A stretch of DNA of 64,000 bases from Microbacterium sufflavum (GTDB lineage Bacteria > Actinomycetota > Actinomycetes > Actinomycetales > Microbacteriaceae): contig NZ_JAHWXK010000001.1 in the NCBI RefSeq assembly GCF_023091155.1, positions 620,001-684,000 of the forward strand, given 5' to 3'. A model generated the notes under the pieces. That model was not told the origin of the DNA. It ran no database searches and worked only from the letters and a program-made list of their open reading frames with translations. The first letter of the stretch is position 1. The number at the start of each line of letters is the position of its first letter. The position numbers and the translations under genes are program-made. This document shows positions 27,002 through 35,153 of the stretch, in pieces.

Positions 27002-27747
27002 TGGCGCTCGACGCGTGGGCCTGGGCGGCGCTCGGCCTGGCCGCGGTCGTGATCGGCATCTCCAAGACCGCACTGCCCGGCGGCAGCATCCTCGCGATCG
27101 CGCTGTTCGCCGCGGTGCTGCCCGCCCGCACCTCGACCGCGGCCACGCTGCTGCTGCTCATGGTGGGCGACGTGTTCGCGCTCCTCGCCTACCGTCGGCA
27201 CGCCCACTGGCCGACACTGCTGCGACTCGCCCCCGCCGTCATCGCCGGACTGCTGCTCGGCTTCGCCTTCCTCGCCCTGACGGGCGACGACGTGGTGCGG
27301 CGCGCGATCGGCGTGATCCTGCTGCTGATGATCGCCGTCACCCTGTGGCGACGATGGCGGCAGTCGCGCGTCGAGACGACGGTCACGCCCCGCGGCGGAC
27401 TCGTGCTCGCCGGCGCCTACGGCACCCTGGGCGGCTTCACGACGATGGTCGCCAACGCCGGCGGACCCGTGATGTCGATGTACTTCCTGGCGACGCGCAC
27501 CCCGGTCCAGGTGTTCCTGGGCACCTCGGCCTGGTTCTTCGCGATCATCAACGTGATCAAGGTGCCGTTCCTCGCCGGCATCGGACTGTTCACCGCGCCG
27601 GTGCTGCTGACGGACGCGCTGCTCGCGCCGCTGGTGGTGCTCGGCGCCCTCCTCGGACTGCGCGTGGCACGACGGCTCGATCAACGGGTGTTCGACCGCA
27701 TCGTGATCGCGCTCACGATCCTCGGCGCGCTCTACCTGCTCTTCTGA
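27001..27747 (+). CDS. TauE/SafE-family membrane transporter
   Basis: 248 residues with about seven or eight membrane helices. Family features include GISKTALPGG near the N-terminus and the repeat-related GTLGGFTTMVANAGGPVM in the middle. These proteins export sulfite, sulfoacetate or other organosulfur anions, or take up similar anions; the substrate is not evident. Coupled to the ankyrin lipoprotein by a TGATG overlap, an unusual pairing. A GTG at 26998 is a possible alternative start. Confidence 0.85.
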   Translation: MALDAWAWAALGLAAVVIGISKTALPGGSILAIALFAAVLPARTSTAATLLLLMVGDVFALLAYRRHAHWPTLLRLAPAVIAGLLLGFAFLALTGDDVVRRAIGVILLLMIAVTLWRRWRQSRVETTVTPRGGLVLAGAYGTLGGFTTMVANAGGPVMSMYFLATRTPVQVFLGTSAWFFAIINVIKVPFLAGIGLFTAPVLLTDALLAPLVVLGALLGLRVARRLDQRVFDRIVIALTILGALYLLF

Positions 27748-27763
27748 TCCCGCGCGGACCGGG

Positions 27764-28594
27764 TCAGTCGAGGAAGATGTCCGGGAACAGGGCGCTGTCA
27801 GGGGTGCCGGGCACGGCGGCGTAGCGCGAGAAGTCGGTCACGCCCTCGGCCTCCAGCACGTCCTCCACGATGAGCGACTGCCCCGTGGTGGTCGCGGCCG
27901 GCCGGCACAGCACCGCGTAGGCGGCGTCGGCGTAGATGTCGGCCGTGCGGCTCGCGGCCATCACCCTGTCGCCCCCGAGGAGGTTCTGCACGGCGGCGGT
28001 CGCGATGGTCGTGCGGGGCCACAGCGTGTTGGCGGCGATGCCGTCGCGCGCGAACTCGGCCGCGAGCCCGAGCGTGACCATGGTCATGCCGAACTTCGCG
28101 AGCGTGTAGCCCGTGTGCGCCCCGAGCCACTTCGGGCTGGGGTTCAGCGGCGGCGAGAGCGACAGGATGTGCGGGTTCTCGGCGTCCTTCAGGATCGGCA
28201 CGGCCGCCCGCGACAGCATGAACGTCCCGCGCACGTTGACGTCCTGCATCAGGTCGTACTTCTTCGCCGAGAGGTCGAGCGAGCGCGACAGGTCGATCAC
28301 GCTGGCGTTGTTGATCACGATGTCGATGCCGCCGAACTCGCCCTGCGTCTTCATGACCGCTTCGGTGATGTCGTCGTCCTCGCGCACGTCGCCGACGATC
28401 GGCAGCGCCTGGCCGCCGGCCGCGCGGATCTGCTCGGCCGCGGTGTGCACGGTGCCCTCGAGCTTCGGATGCGGGGTGTCGGTCTTGGCGAGCATGGCGA
28501 TGTTGGCGCCGTCGGCGGCGGCGCGCAGCGCGATCGCGAGGCCGATGCCGCGGCTGCCGCCCGACATGAGGATGGTCTTGCCGGCGAGTGACAT
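27764..28594 (-). CDS. Short-chain dehydrogenase, HSDL2-like
   Basis: 276 residues. The NAD(P) motif is SGGSRGIG (TGxxxGxG with Thr to Ser), with NNAS and catalytic YTLAK. The segments LSPPLNPSPKWLGAHTGYTLAKFGM and LWPRTTIATAA are typical of the HSDL2/'SDR family oxidoreductase' group involved in lipid or acyl metabolism. It is 23 bp downstream of another SDR gene, in one operon. Convergent with the TauE-like gene, 16 bp apart. Confidence 0.85.
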   Translation of the reverse strand: MSLAGKTILMSGGSRGIGLAIALRAAADGANIAMLAKTDTPHPKLEGTVHTAAEQIRAAGGQALPIVGDVREDDDITEAVMKTQGEFGGIDIVINNASVIDLSRSLDLSAKKYDLMQDVNVRGTFMLSRAAVPILKDAENPHILSLSPPLNPSPKWLGAHTGYTLAKFGMTMVTLGLAAEFARDGIAANTLWPRTTIATAAVQNLLGGDRVMAASRTADIYADAAYAVLCRPAATTTGQSLIVEDVLEAEGVTDFSRYAAVPGTPDSALFPDIFLD

Positions 28595-28617
28595 GGGTTC
28601 TCCTTCGGGGCGGGTGG

Positions 28618-29376
28618 TCAGCGCGGTGCCATGCGGATGGCGCCGTCGAGGCGGATGGTCTCGCCGTTGAGGTAGCCGTTCTCGACGATCTGCTGCGCGA
28701 GGGCGGCGTACTCGTCCGGTCGGCCGAGGCGGGCGGGGAACGGCACCTGCTGGCCGAGCGAGTCCTGCGCCTCCTGCGGCAGCCCCATCAGCATCGGGGT
28801 CTCCATGATGCCGGGGGCGATGGTGCACACGCGGATGCCGTGTCGGGCGAGTTCGCGAGCGATCGGGAGGGTCATGGCGTGCACGCCGCCCTTCGACGCG
28901 GAGTACGCGGGCTGCCCGATCTGACCGTCGAACGCCGCGACGCTGGCGGTGTTGACGATGACGCCGCGCTCCTCGTCGTGCAGTTCGTTCTTCGCGATCA
29001 CGGCCGCGGCCTGCGAGATGACGTTGAAGGTGCCGACGAGGTTGATGCGCACGATCCGCTCGAAGTCGGCGAGCACCGCGGGGTTGCCCTCGCGATCGAG
29101 CACCTTGGCGGGCGGGGCGATACCGGCGCAGTTGATCACCACGCGCAGCGGGGCGGCGGCCTGTGCGGCGGCGACCGCGGCCGCGACCTCGTCGACGCTC
29201 GTGACGTCGGCGGGCACGAAGATCCCGCCCAGTTCTTCCGCGATCTCGGCACCCGCCGAGGAGGGGAGGTCGATGATCGTGACGTGGGCTCCGGCCGCCG
29301 CGAGGCGACGCGCGGTGGCGAGCCCGAGGCCCGACGCCCCTCCGGTGACGAGGGCGCCCTGTCCGCTGATCTGCAT
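28618..29376 (-). CDS. Short-chain dehydrogenase, 3-hydroxyacyl-CoA dehydrogenase type 2-like
   Basis: 252 residues. Cofactor motif TGGASGLG with Asp36 after the second strand (IIDLPSS), which favours NAD. Active-site residues lie in NTASVAAFDGQIGQPAYSASKGG, and TPMLMGLPQ follows. The pattern resembles HSD17B10/FadB2-type 3-hydroxyacyl-CoA dehydrogenases. First gene of the SDR pair; GGAGAA precedes the ATG. Likely serves fatty acid or branched-chain acid oxidation. Confidence 0.85.
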   Translation of the reverse strand: MQISGQGALVTGGASGLGLATARRLAAAGAHVTIIDLPSSAGAEIAEELGGIFVPADVTSVDEVAAAVAAAQAAAPLRVVINCAGIAPPAKVLDREGNPAVLADFERIVRINLVGTFNVISQAAAVIAKNELHDEERGVIVNTASVAAFDGQIGQPAYSASKGGVHAMTLPIARELARHGIRVCTIAPGIMETPMLMGLPQEAQDSLGQQVPFPARLGRPDEYAALAQQIVENGYLNGETIRLDGAIRMAPR

Positions 29377-29436
29377 GTGAGGTTCTCCTTCGAACGTCGT
29401 GCGACATGCCTGAAACGCAGTCCCAGCCTAGGTGGT

Positions 29437-29450
29437 TCCTGGTTCCAGGA
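29437..29450. promoter_or_regulatory. TCCTGG-TT-CCAGGA palindrome upstream of the SDR pair
   Basis: A perfect 6+6 inverted repeat, 61 bp upstream of the SDR start, within the 221-bp gap between the divergent SDR and kinase genes. It is a plausible repressor site. The rest of the gap shows no other gene or clear promoter. Confidence 0.35.
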
Positions 29451-29597
29451 CGAACCCGGGCCGCGGTGGTGCCGGTGCGACCGGGCGTGAGGGGACGGCG
29501 TCGAGGCGAGCCTACGACACCGCCCGTCCGGAGACGGCGTCCGCTCCTCGCGCGACCGGCCGGCCCTGAGCGTCCGCGCGTCCGGCAGGATGGGAGC

Positions 29598-30332
29598 ATG
29601 ACGATCCCCGCCGAGTCCGTCGTCGTCCCCGACCGGGTGCGCGAGCTGTCCCGCGGAGCAGACCTCGTCTGCGTCTGGCGGAACGACGACGGCGGTCTCA
29701 CGTTCCGCGCGACCGGCGTCGGCGAGCCGTTCTACATCAAGTGGGGTCCGCGCAACCTCGAGTCCACGCTGCGCGACGAGGCCGAGCGAATGCGCTGGGC
29801 CGCGCGGTGGATCAGCGCGCCGACCGTGCTGGACAGCGGCGAGGACGAGACGCACGAGTGGCTGGTGACGGCGGCCCTCGACGGCCTGAGCGCCGTGGAT
29901 CCCCGGTGGACGACCGAGCCCGCGACCGCCGTGCGCGCGGTGGGTGAGGCGCTGCGGGCGCTGCACGACGCGCTGCCCGTGGCCGAGTGCCCGTGGGAGT
30001 GGAGCGTGCCGTCGCGCATCGCGAACGCGGAGCGCCGGGGCATCGTGGTGCCGGAGTCGCTGCGCACTCCGCCGCCGATCGACCGCGCGGTGGTGAGCCA
30101 CGGCGACGCCTGCTGCCCGAACACCCTGATCGGCACGGACGGCCGGTGGCTCGCGCACGTGGACCTCGCGCAGCTGGGCGTCGCCGACCGCTGGGCCGAC
30201 ATCGCCGTGGCCGCCATGAGCACCGGGTGGAACTACGGCCCGGGGTGGGAAGACGCCCTCGTCGAGGCGTACGGCCTCGAACCCGACCGGGAGCGGATGG
30301 CGTACTACCGCGACCTCTGGAACGCCACCTGA
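29598..30332 (+). CDS. Aminoglycoside 3'-phosphotransferase-like kinase
   Basis: 244 residues, slightly shorter than plasmid APH(3') enzymes (about 260-270). The kinase residues are present: Lys48 in YIKWGP, Glu61 in DEAERM, catalytic Asp170 in VSHGDACCPN and metal-binding Asp189 in HVDLAQLGVADRWADIAVA. The stretch from HGDAC to the C-terminal AYYRDLWN aligns closely with APH(3') rather than with general sugar kinases. It could phosphorylate kanamycin-class drugs or an unknown cell substrate. It is single and not flanked by mobile elements, so it looks like a resident gene. Confidence 0.8.
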   Translation: MTIPAESVVVPDRVRELSRGADLVCVWRNDDGGLTFRATGVGEPFYIKWGPRNLESTLRDEAERMRWAARWISAPTVLDSGEDETHEWLVTAALDGLSAVDPRWTTEPATAVRAVGEALRALHDALPVAECPWEWSVPSRIANAERRGIVVPESLRTPPPIDRAVVSHGDACCPNTLIGTDGRWLAHVDLAQLGVADRWADIAVAAMSTGWNYGPGWEDALVEAYGLEPDRERMAYYRDLWNAT

Positions 30333-30379
30333 CCCTCCCGGCCGGCGGCGCGCAGGTCGGGATGCGGCAACGAACTCTC

Positions 30380-30392
30380 GACATCTGATGTC
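30380..30392. promoter_or_regulatory. GACATC-T-GATGTC palindrome upstream of the HTH gene
   Basis: A perfect 6+6 inverted repeat with one central base, 45 bp before the start of the HTH protein. Overlapping copies of TGATNTG/TGATGTCTGATC follow. Its place between the kinase stop and the HTH gene suggests an autoregulatory site. Confidence 0.4.
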
Positions 30393-30437
30393 TGATCTGG
30401 TGTCATGGGTGGGACGACCCCCCGATCAGGAGGCCTC

Positions 30438-31367
30438 ATGCACCTCGATCCGTCGCCACCCGCTCCCGTCGCCGGGTTCGCCGAGACACTGCGGGAGGCC
30501 ATCGCGGCCCGCGGCACGTCCCTCGCGCAGCTGAGCGATCGGCTCCGACGACACGGGAACCCCGTCTCGATCGCCACCCTCAGCTGCTGGCAGAACGGCA
30601 CGCGGCAACCCGAGGGGGTCTGCTCGCTCGCTGCGGTCGAGGAGCTCGAGACGCTGCTCCTGCTCGACAGCGGCACCCTGCAGCGACGCATCGGACACAG
30701 CCGCCGCGCCGGACGTCCACCCAAGCCGCGGGCACCCTGCGAGGACTGGACGAGGGAGGGGCCGATCCTCGACACGTTCCGCGCGCTCGGCATCGACCCC
30801 GCGGCGTCGTTCAACACCCACTCCGTCCACGCGGTCTGCACCACCGACGCGCACGGCCTCGTCGACACCATCCACTACCGCGCGATCCTCCGGCCCCCCA
30901 GCGGACGAGCCGGCCTCATCCCGTACATCGACCTTCCCGGGGTGCCGACCGACGTGTGGCCCGAGCTGACCGCGGTGACCGGGTGCCGCGTGGTGCAGCG
31001 CCACGCGCACTCCTCGCGCATGGCGTTCGGCATGCTCCTCGCCGTCGACGATCCGCCCGAGCAGCGGCAGTCCGCGCTCATCGAGTTCACCCTGCACTAC
31101 CCGCTCCCCTACCCGCGCGACCGGCTCGTGACCTACGCGAGCATGTACCGCACGCCCGAGCTGCTCCTGCACGTGGACCTCGCGCGGTCGCCGTCGCCCA
31201 CCTGGATCGAAGAGGTCACGATGGTCGGCGGCGAGGAGGAGATCGTGCCGCTGCCTCCCGCGAACCGCACGGCCACCACCGTGCGCTCGGGGTTCGCGCC
31301 GGGGCTGATCGCGCTCCGCTGGGGGTACGGCTCCCGCGAAGACGGCGCCGACCCGCTACCCCTGTGA
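30438..31367 (+). CDS. HTH-domain protein with unknown C-terminal domain
   Basis: 309 residues. Residues about 12-60 look like an XRE-type helix-turn-helix (FAETLREAIAARGTSLAQLSDRL...SIATLSCWQNGTRQPE). A basic linker follows (RRIGHSRRAGRPPKPRAP). The remaining 220 residues are a mixed alpha/beta domain I do not recognise, with repeated His and Tyr (IEFTLHYPLPYPRDR). A strong AGGAGG lies four bases before the ATG, deciding the start. It probably senses a signal through the C-terminal part; target genes are unknown. Confidence 0.75.
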   Translation: MHLDPSPPAPVAGFAETLREAIAARGTSLAQLSDRLRRHGNPVSIATLSCWQNGTRQPEGVCSLAAVEELETLLLLDSGTLQRRIGHSRRAGRPPKPRAPCEDWTREGPILDTFRALGIDPAASFNTHSVHAVCTTDAHGLVDTIHYRAILRPPSGRAGLIPYIDLPGVPTDVWPELTAVTGCRVVQRHAHSSRMAFGMLLAVDDPPEQRQSALIEFTLHYPLPYPRDRLVTYASMYRTPELLLHVDLARSPSPTWIEEVTMVGGEEEIVPLPPANRTATTVRSGFAPGLIALRWGYGSREDGADPLPL

Positions 31368-31398
31368 CGGGCGGCGGGTCGGCGTCGGTTCCGGGCGC

Positions 31399-32880
31399 TC
31401 AGGCCTCCGGGTGGGCGTCGCTGGGCAGGCTGCCGTCCGCCGGCCGGCGGTCCCACGACGGACGGCGCACCGCGTAGAACACCAGGGGTGGAGCACCCAG
31501 CACCACGATCACCGCCCCCACGATCCACGGGTAGGCCGCGGGCGGGAACGCGGTGAAGCCGTCCGGCGGGATGAACGCGAGGAGGAACGCGGCCAGGCAG
31601 GCGACGAAGCCCACCCCGGCGACCAGCGGCAGCCCCTTCACCCGGTACGCGCGCTTCACGTCCGGCGCCTTCCGCCGCAGCACGAGGGCCGAGGCGAACA
31701 TCAGCATGTACATGACGAGGTACAGCGCGGCGGCCATGTCGATCAGCGCGACGAAGGCCGCGCTCACGTTCGGCACGATGATGAAGATCGCCGCGAGCAC
31801 CGTCACGATCGTGCCCTGCAGCATCAGGATGCCCGACTGCACGCCCGCCTTGTTCCTCTTCTGCAGCAGCGGCGGCAGCAGCCCCGTCTCCGCCGCGGCC
31901 AGCACGCCCTTCGACGGGCCGGCGACCCAGGTCACGACCGAGGCGAGGGCGCCCGCGGCGATCAGGGCCGACACCACCGCGGTGGCCCAGCCCATGCTCC
32001 AGTGGTCGAAGTACTCCCCGAACGCGAGCATGATGCCGTTCGTGAGACCGAGCTCCTTCGGCGGCACCGCGACCGCGATCGCGAGGGTCGGCAGGATGAA
32101 CACGAGCAGGATGAGCGCCGCCGCGAGGAACACCGAGCGGGGGTAGCCGCGGCCGGGGTCCTTCATCTGGTTCACGTGCACCGCGTTCACCTCCATACCG
32201 GCGTAGGCCAGCACGTTCGACACGATCAGCACGATCGAGGCGAGCCCGGTGAACGGCGGGATCATCGCCGACGCCTCGAGGGGGACCTGGCTCTTCTCGC
32301 CGCTGAACACCCAGACCGCGCCGAACACGATCAGCAGCACGGCGGGCAGCAGCGTGCCGAGGATGCCGCCCCATGAGCCGAGCTTGGCGAACAGGTCGCC
32401 GCCGCGGAGGGTGACCAGCGTCGCACCCCAGTAGCAGACGATGATCACGACCGCGGTGAAGAAGCCCGAGCTCGACAGCGACGGATCCAGGAAGACGAAC
32501 GCCAGCGCGCCCGCCACGAAGGCGAGCTGGGTGGGGAACCACACCACGTTCTGGATCCACTGGAGCCACACCGCGGTGAACCCCCAGCGGTTGCCGAGGG
32601 CTTCGCGCACCCAGACGTAGACGCCGCCCTTCCACCCGGTCGCGAGCTCGGCCGCCACCAGCGCCGTGGGCACCAGGAACAGGATCGCCGGGATGAGGTA
32701 GAGCATGATGCTCCCGAGGCCGTAGACCGCCATCGCCGGCAGGGAGCGCAGGCTCGCCACCACGACGAGCGTCAGCAGGGCGAGCTGCCCCACCCCCAGC
32801 ACGGCCACCGCGGGCCGGGAGACGCGGGTCGACGAGGTGACGGCGGGACGGGGGGCGTGTTCGGCACCGTGTGCAGACAT
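31399..32880 (-). CDS. APC-family amino acid antiporter, GadC-like
   Basis: 493 residues with about twelve membrane helices. It belongs to the glutamate/GABA antiporter branch of the amino acid-polyamine-organocation family (GGVYVWVREALGNRWGF, GMEVNAVHVNQMKDPGRGYPR). It follows the glutamate decarboxylase gene by 10 bp, so it probably exchanges external glutamate for internal GABA. This consumes a proton per cycle and gives acid resistance. The C-plug seen in E. coli GadC is short or missing here. Confidence 0.9.
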   Translation of the reverse strand: MSAHGAEHAPRPAVTSSTRVSRPAVAVLGVGQLALLTLVVVASLRSLPAMAVYGLGSIMLYLIPAILFLVPTALVAAELATGWKGGVYVWVREALGNRWGFTAVWLQWIQNVVWFPTQLAFVAGALAFVFLDPSLSSSGFFTAVVIIVCYWGATLVTLRGGDLFAKLGSWGGILGTLLPAVLLIVFGAVWVFSGEKSQVPLEASAMIPPFTGLASIVLIVSNVLAYAGMEVNAVHVNQMKDPGRGYPRSVFLAAALILLVFILPTLAIAVAVPPKELGLTNGIMLAFGEYFDHWSMGWATAVVSALIAAGALASVVTWVAGPSKGVLAAAETGLLPPLLQKRNKAGVQSGILMLQGTIVTVLAAIFIIVPNVSAAFVALIDMAAALYLVMYMLMFASALVLRRKAPDVKRAYRVKGLPLVAGVGFVACLAAFLLAFIPPDGFTAFPPAAYPWIVGAVIVVLGAPPLVFYAVRRPSWDRRPADGSLPSDAHPEA

Positions 32881-32890
32881 GACCCGCGCC

Positions 32891-34261
32891 TCAGTGGTGG
32901 AACGCCGAGTCGGGGTGGTCGCCCGGCATCGGCGCGGTGAGGGCGTCGAGGTGCGCGACCTCGGCGGTGATCGCGTCGAGCAGTTCGGCGGCCAGGTCCA
33001 TGCTGAGGCCGTTGCGCACCACGATGCGCTGCACCGTGAGCTCCTCCAGGTCGGCGGGCATCGGGTAGGCGGGCACGAGCCAGCCGCGCATGCGCAACCG
33101 ATCCTGCAGGTCGTACAGGGTCCAGTTGTCGGTATGCCCCTGCTTCAACCGCCACGCGAACACGGGGATGTCGCTGCCGTCGTTCCACAGCTCGAACGCG
33201 TCGAGCTTCGCGATGCCCGCCGACAGGAACTTCGCCACGTCCTGCGACGCCTGCTGCACCGCCCGGTACCCCTCGAAGCCGAGGCGGAGGAACAGGTAGT
33301 ACTGCAGCAGCACCTGTGCGCCGGGGCGCGAGAAGTTCAGTGCGAACGTGGGCATCTCCCCGCCGAGGTAGCTGACCTGGAACACGAGGTCCTCCGGCAG
33401 CCACTGGGCGTCGCGCCACACGACCCACCCGAGTCCGGGGTACACGAGCCCGTACTTGTGGCCGGAGGTGCTGATGGAGTGCACCCGCTCCAGGCGGAAG
33501 TCCCACTCCAGGTCGGGCTGCAGGAACGGGGCGATCATCGCCCCGGAGGCGCCGTCCACGTGGATCGGGATGTCGAGCCCCGTGTTCTTCTGGATCTCGT
33601 CGAGCGCCGCCGCGATCTGCGCGACCGGCTCGTACATGCCGGTGTAGGTGACGCCCATGATCGCCACGACCCCGATCGTGTTCTCGTCGACGTACTTCTC
33701 CAGCTCGTGCCCGTCGAGCGTCTTGTGCTCCTCGCTGATCGGCACGAAGCGCGGCTCCACGTCGAAGTAGTTGCAGAACTTCTCCCAGCACACCTGCACG
33801 GCGCTCGACATCACGAGGTTCGGCGAGGAGGCGTCCTTCCCCGCGGCGCGACGCGCCTGCTGCCACCGGCGCTTGAACGCGAGCCCGCCGAGCATGCACG
33901 CCTCGGACGAGCCGATGGTGGACGTGCCGATGCTGCGGGCGGCATCCGGCGCATGCCAGAGGTTCGCGAGCATGTGCCAGCAGTTGTCCTCGATCGCGGC
34001 GGTCTGCGGGTACTCGTCCTTGTCGATCATGTTCTTGTCGAACGAGGCCATGTACACCTGCTTGGCCTCGTCGTCCATCCAGGTGCTCACGAACGTCGCG
34101 AGGTTCAGACGGGCGTTGCCGTCGAGGATGGTCTCGTCCTCGACGATCTGTTTCGCGGTCGACGGGAGCGACTCGGCGTCGGGGATCACGTGTCGCGGTG
34201 CGACCGTGGCCTCCCCCGGCCGGGTGAAGATCGGCTGACCGTCGGTGGGTGCAGTGCTCAT
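32891..34261 (-). CDS. gadB: Glutamate decarboxylase
   Basis: 456 residues. PLP enzyme that turns glutamate into GABA and CO2. HVDGASG (Asp236 contacts the pyridine N) and TSGHKYG (Lys269, Schiff base) are clear. The C-terminus ends DSAFHH, which keeps a His near the end, as in the pH-sensitive tail of E. coli GadB (ending KHT). Forms an operon with the GadC-like antiporter. The 100-bp upstream gap holds the probable promoter, but I could not place convincing -35/-10 boxes. Confidence 0.95.
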   Translation of the reverse strand: MSTAPTDGQPIFTRPGEATVAPRHVIPDAESLPSTAKQIVEDETILDGNARLNLATFVSTWMDDEAKQVYMASFDKNMIDKDEYPQTAAIEDNCWHMLANLWHAPDAARSIGTSTIGSSEACMLGGLAFKRRWQQARRAAGKDASSPNLVMSSAVQVCWEKFCNYFDVEPRFVPISEEHKTLDGHELEKYVDENTIGVVAIMGVTYTGMYEPVAQIAAALDEIQKNTGLDIPIHVDGASGAMIAPFLQPDLEWDFRLERVHSISTSGHKYGLVYPGLGWVVWRDAQWLPEDLVFQVSYLGGEMPTFALNFSRPGAQVLLQYYLFLRLGFEGYRAVQQASQDVAKFLSAGIAKLDAFELWNDGSDIPVFAWRLKQGHTDNWTLYDLQDRLRMRGWLVPAYPMPADLEELTVQRIVVRNGLSMDLAAELLDAITAEVAHLDALTAPMPGDHPDSAFHH

Positions 34262-34361
34262 GTGCGGAGTCCTTTCGGCTGAGTCGGCTTCTCACTCCGT
34301 TCGTCACGCTAGCCACGGCGCGTTGACGTATCTCCCGCCCCTCGCGTAAACGGGGTGAGGC

Positions 34362-35153
34362 TCAGGCGCCGGGACCGAGGATGAAGTTCCAGGCTCCGGT
34401 GAGCACGGCCGCCGCGACCGCGATGCCGGAGATGGCCGCGCCGACCGCGAGCAGCAGCCACTCCGCCGCCCCGAACCGCGACTCGCGCGCCCACGTGCGG
34501 CGCCCCGGCGCTCCGAACCCTCGCGCTTCCATGGCCGTGGCGAGCTTGGCGCCGCGGCGGATCGACAGCACCAGCAGCGCGAACGCCATCCCGAAGAAAC
34601 GGCGCAGGCGCCCGCGGTCGGCCACCCCGCGTGCGCGCCGCGCCAGCTCGAGCGCCCGCCAGTCGTCGAGGAACAGCCCGACCATGCGCAGGCCCGCGAG
34701 CGCACCCAGCACGAACCGGGCGGGGAGGCGGAGGATCTGCCCGAGCCCGTCGGCGAGGTCGGTGGGGTCGACGGTCACGAACAGCACCACGGACGGCAGG
34801 GCGATCGCGAGCACGCGCAGCATCGTCGCCACGGCGAGGGCGAGCGAGCCCTCGCTGATGCGCAGCACGAACCAGTCCACGTACACGGTGCCGGAGGTCT
34901 CGCCGTACAGCGCGATCGTGAGCCCGGTGAGCGGCGCCGCGAGCCACACCGGCCACGTGCGCACCCAGAACTCCCGCCAGCCGATGCCCGCAAACAGGAA
35001 CAGCACGAACTCGAGCGCCAGGGCTACCGCGGCCGAGACCGGGTCGAGCGTGAGGATGAGCGGCACGGCGATCAGCGCGCTCACGCCGAGCTTGGCGACC
35101 GGGTTGATGCGGGCCACCGCGCCGGTGCGGGCCTTCGCGTCGAGCAGGGTCAC
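34362..35153 (-). CDS. ykoC: ECF transporter T component (YkoC-like)
   Basis: 263 residues. Transmembrane coupling subunit with about five helices and the two Ala-Arg-Gly-type coupling motifs (ALELARRARGV and TAMEARGFG). Starts at GTG 35153, overlapping the ATPase stop by four bases (GTGA). Third gene of the riboswitch-controlled unit. It links the double ATPase to the YkoE substrate-binding subunit. Confidence 0.9.
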   Translation of the reverse strand: MTLLDAKARTGAVARINPVAKLGVSALIAVPLILTLDPVSAAVALALEFVLFLFAGIGWREFWVRTWPVWLAAPLTGLTIALYGETSGTVYVDWFVLRISEGSLALAVATMLRVLAIALPSVVLFVTVDPTDLADGLGQILRLPARFVLGALAGLRMVGLFLDDWRALELARRARGVADRGRLRRFFGMAFALLVLSIRRGAKLATAMEARGFGAPGRRTWARESRFGAAEWLLLAVGAAISGIAVAAAVLTGAWNFILGPGA

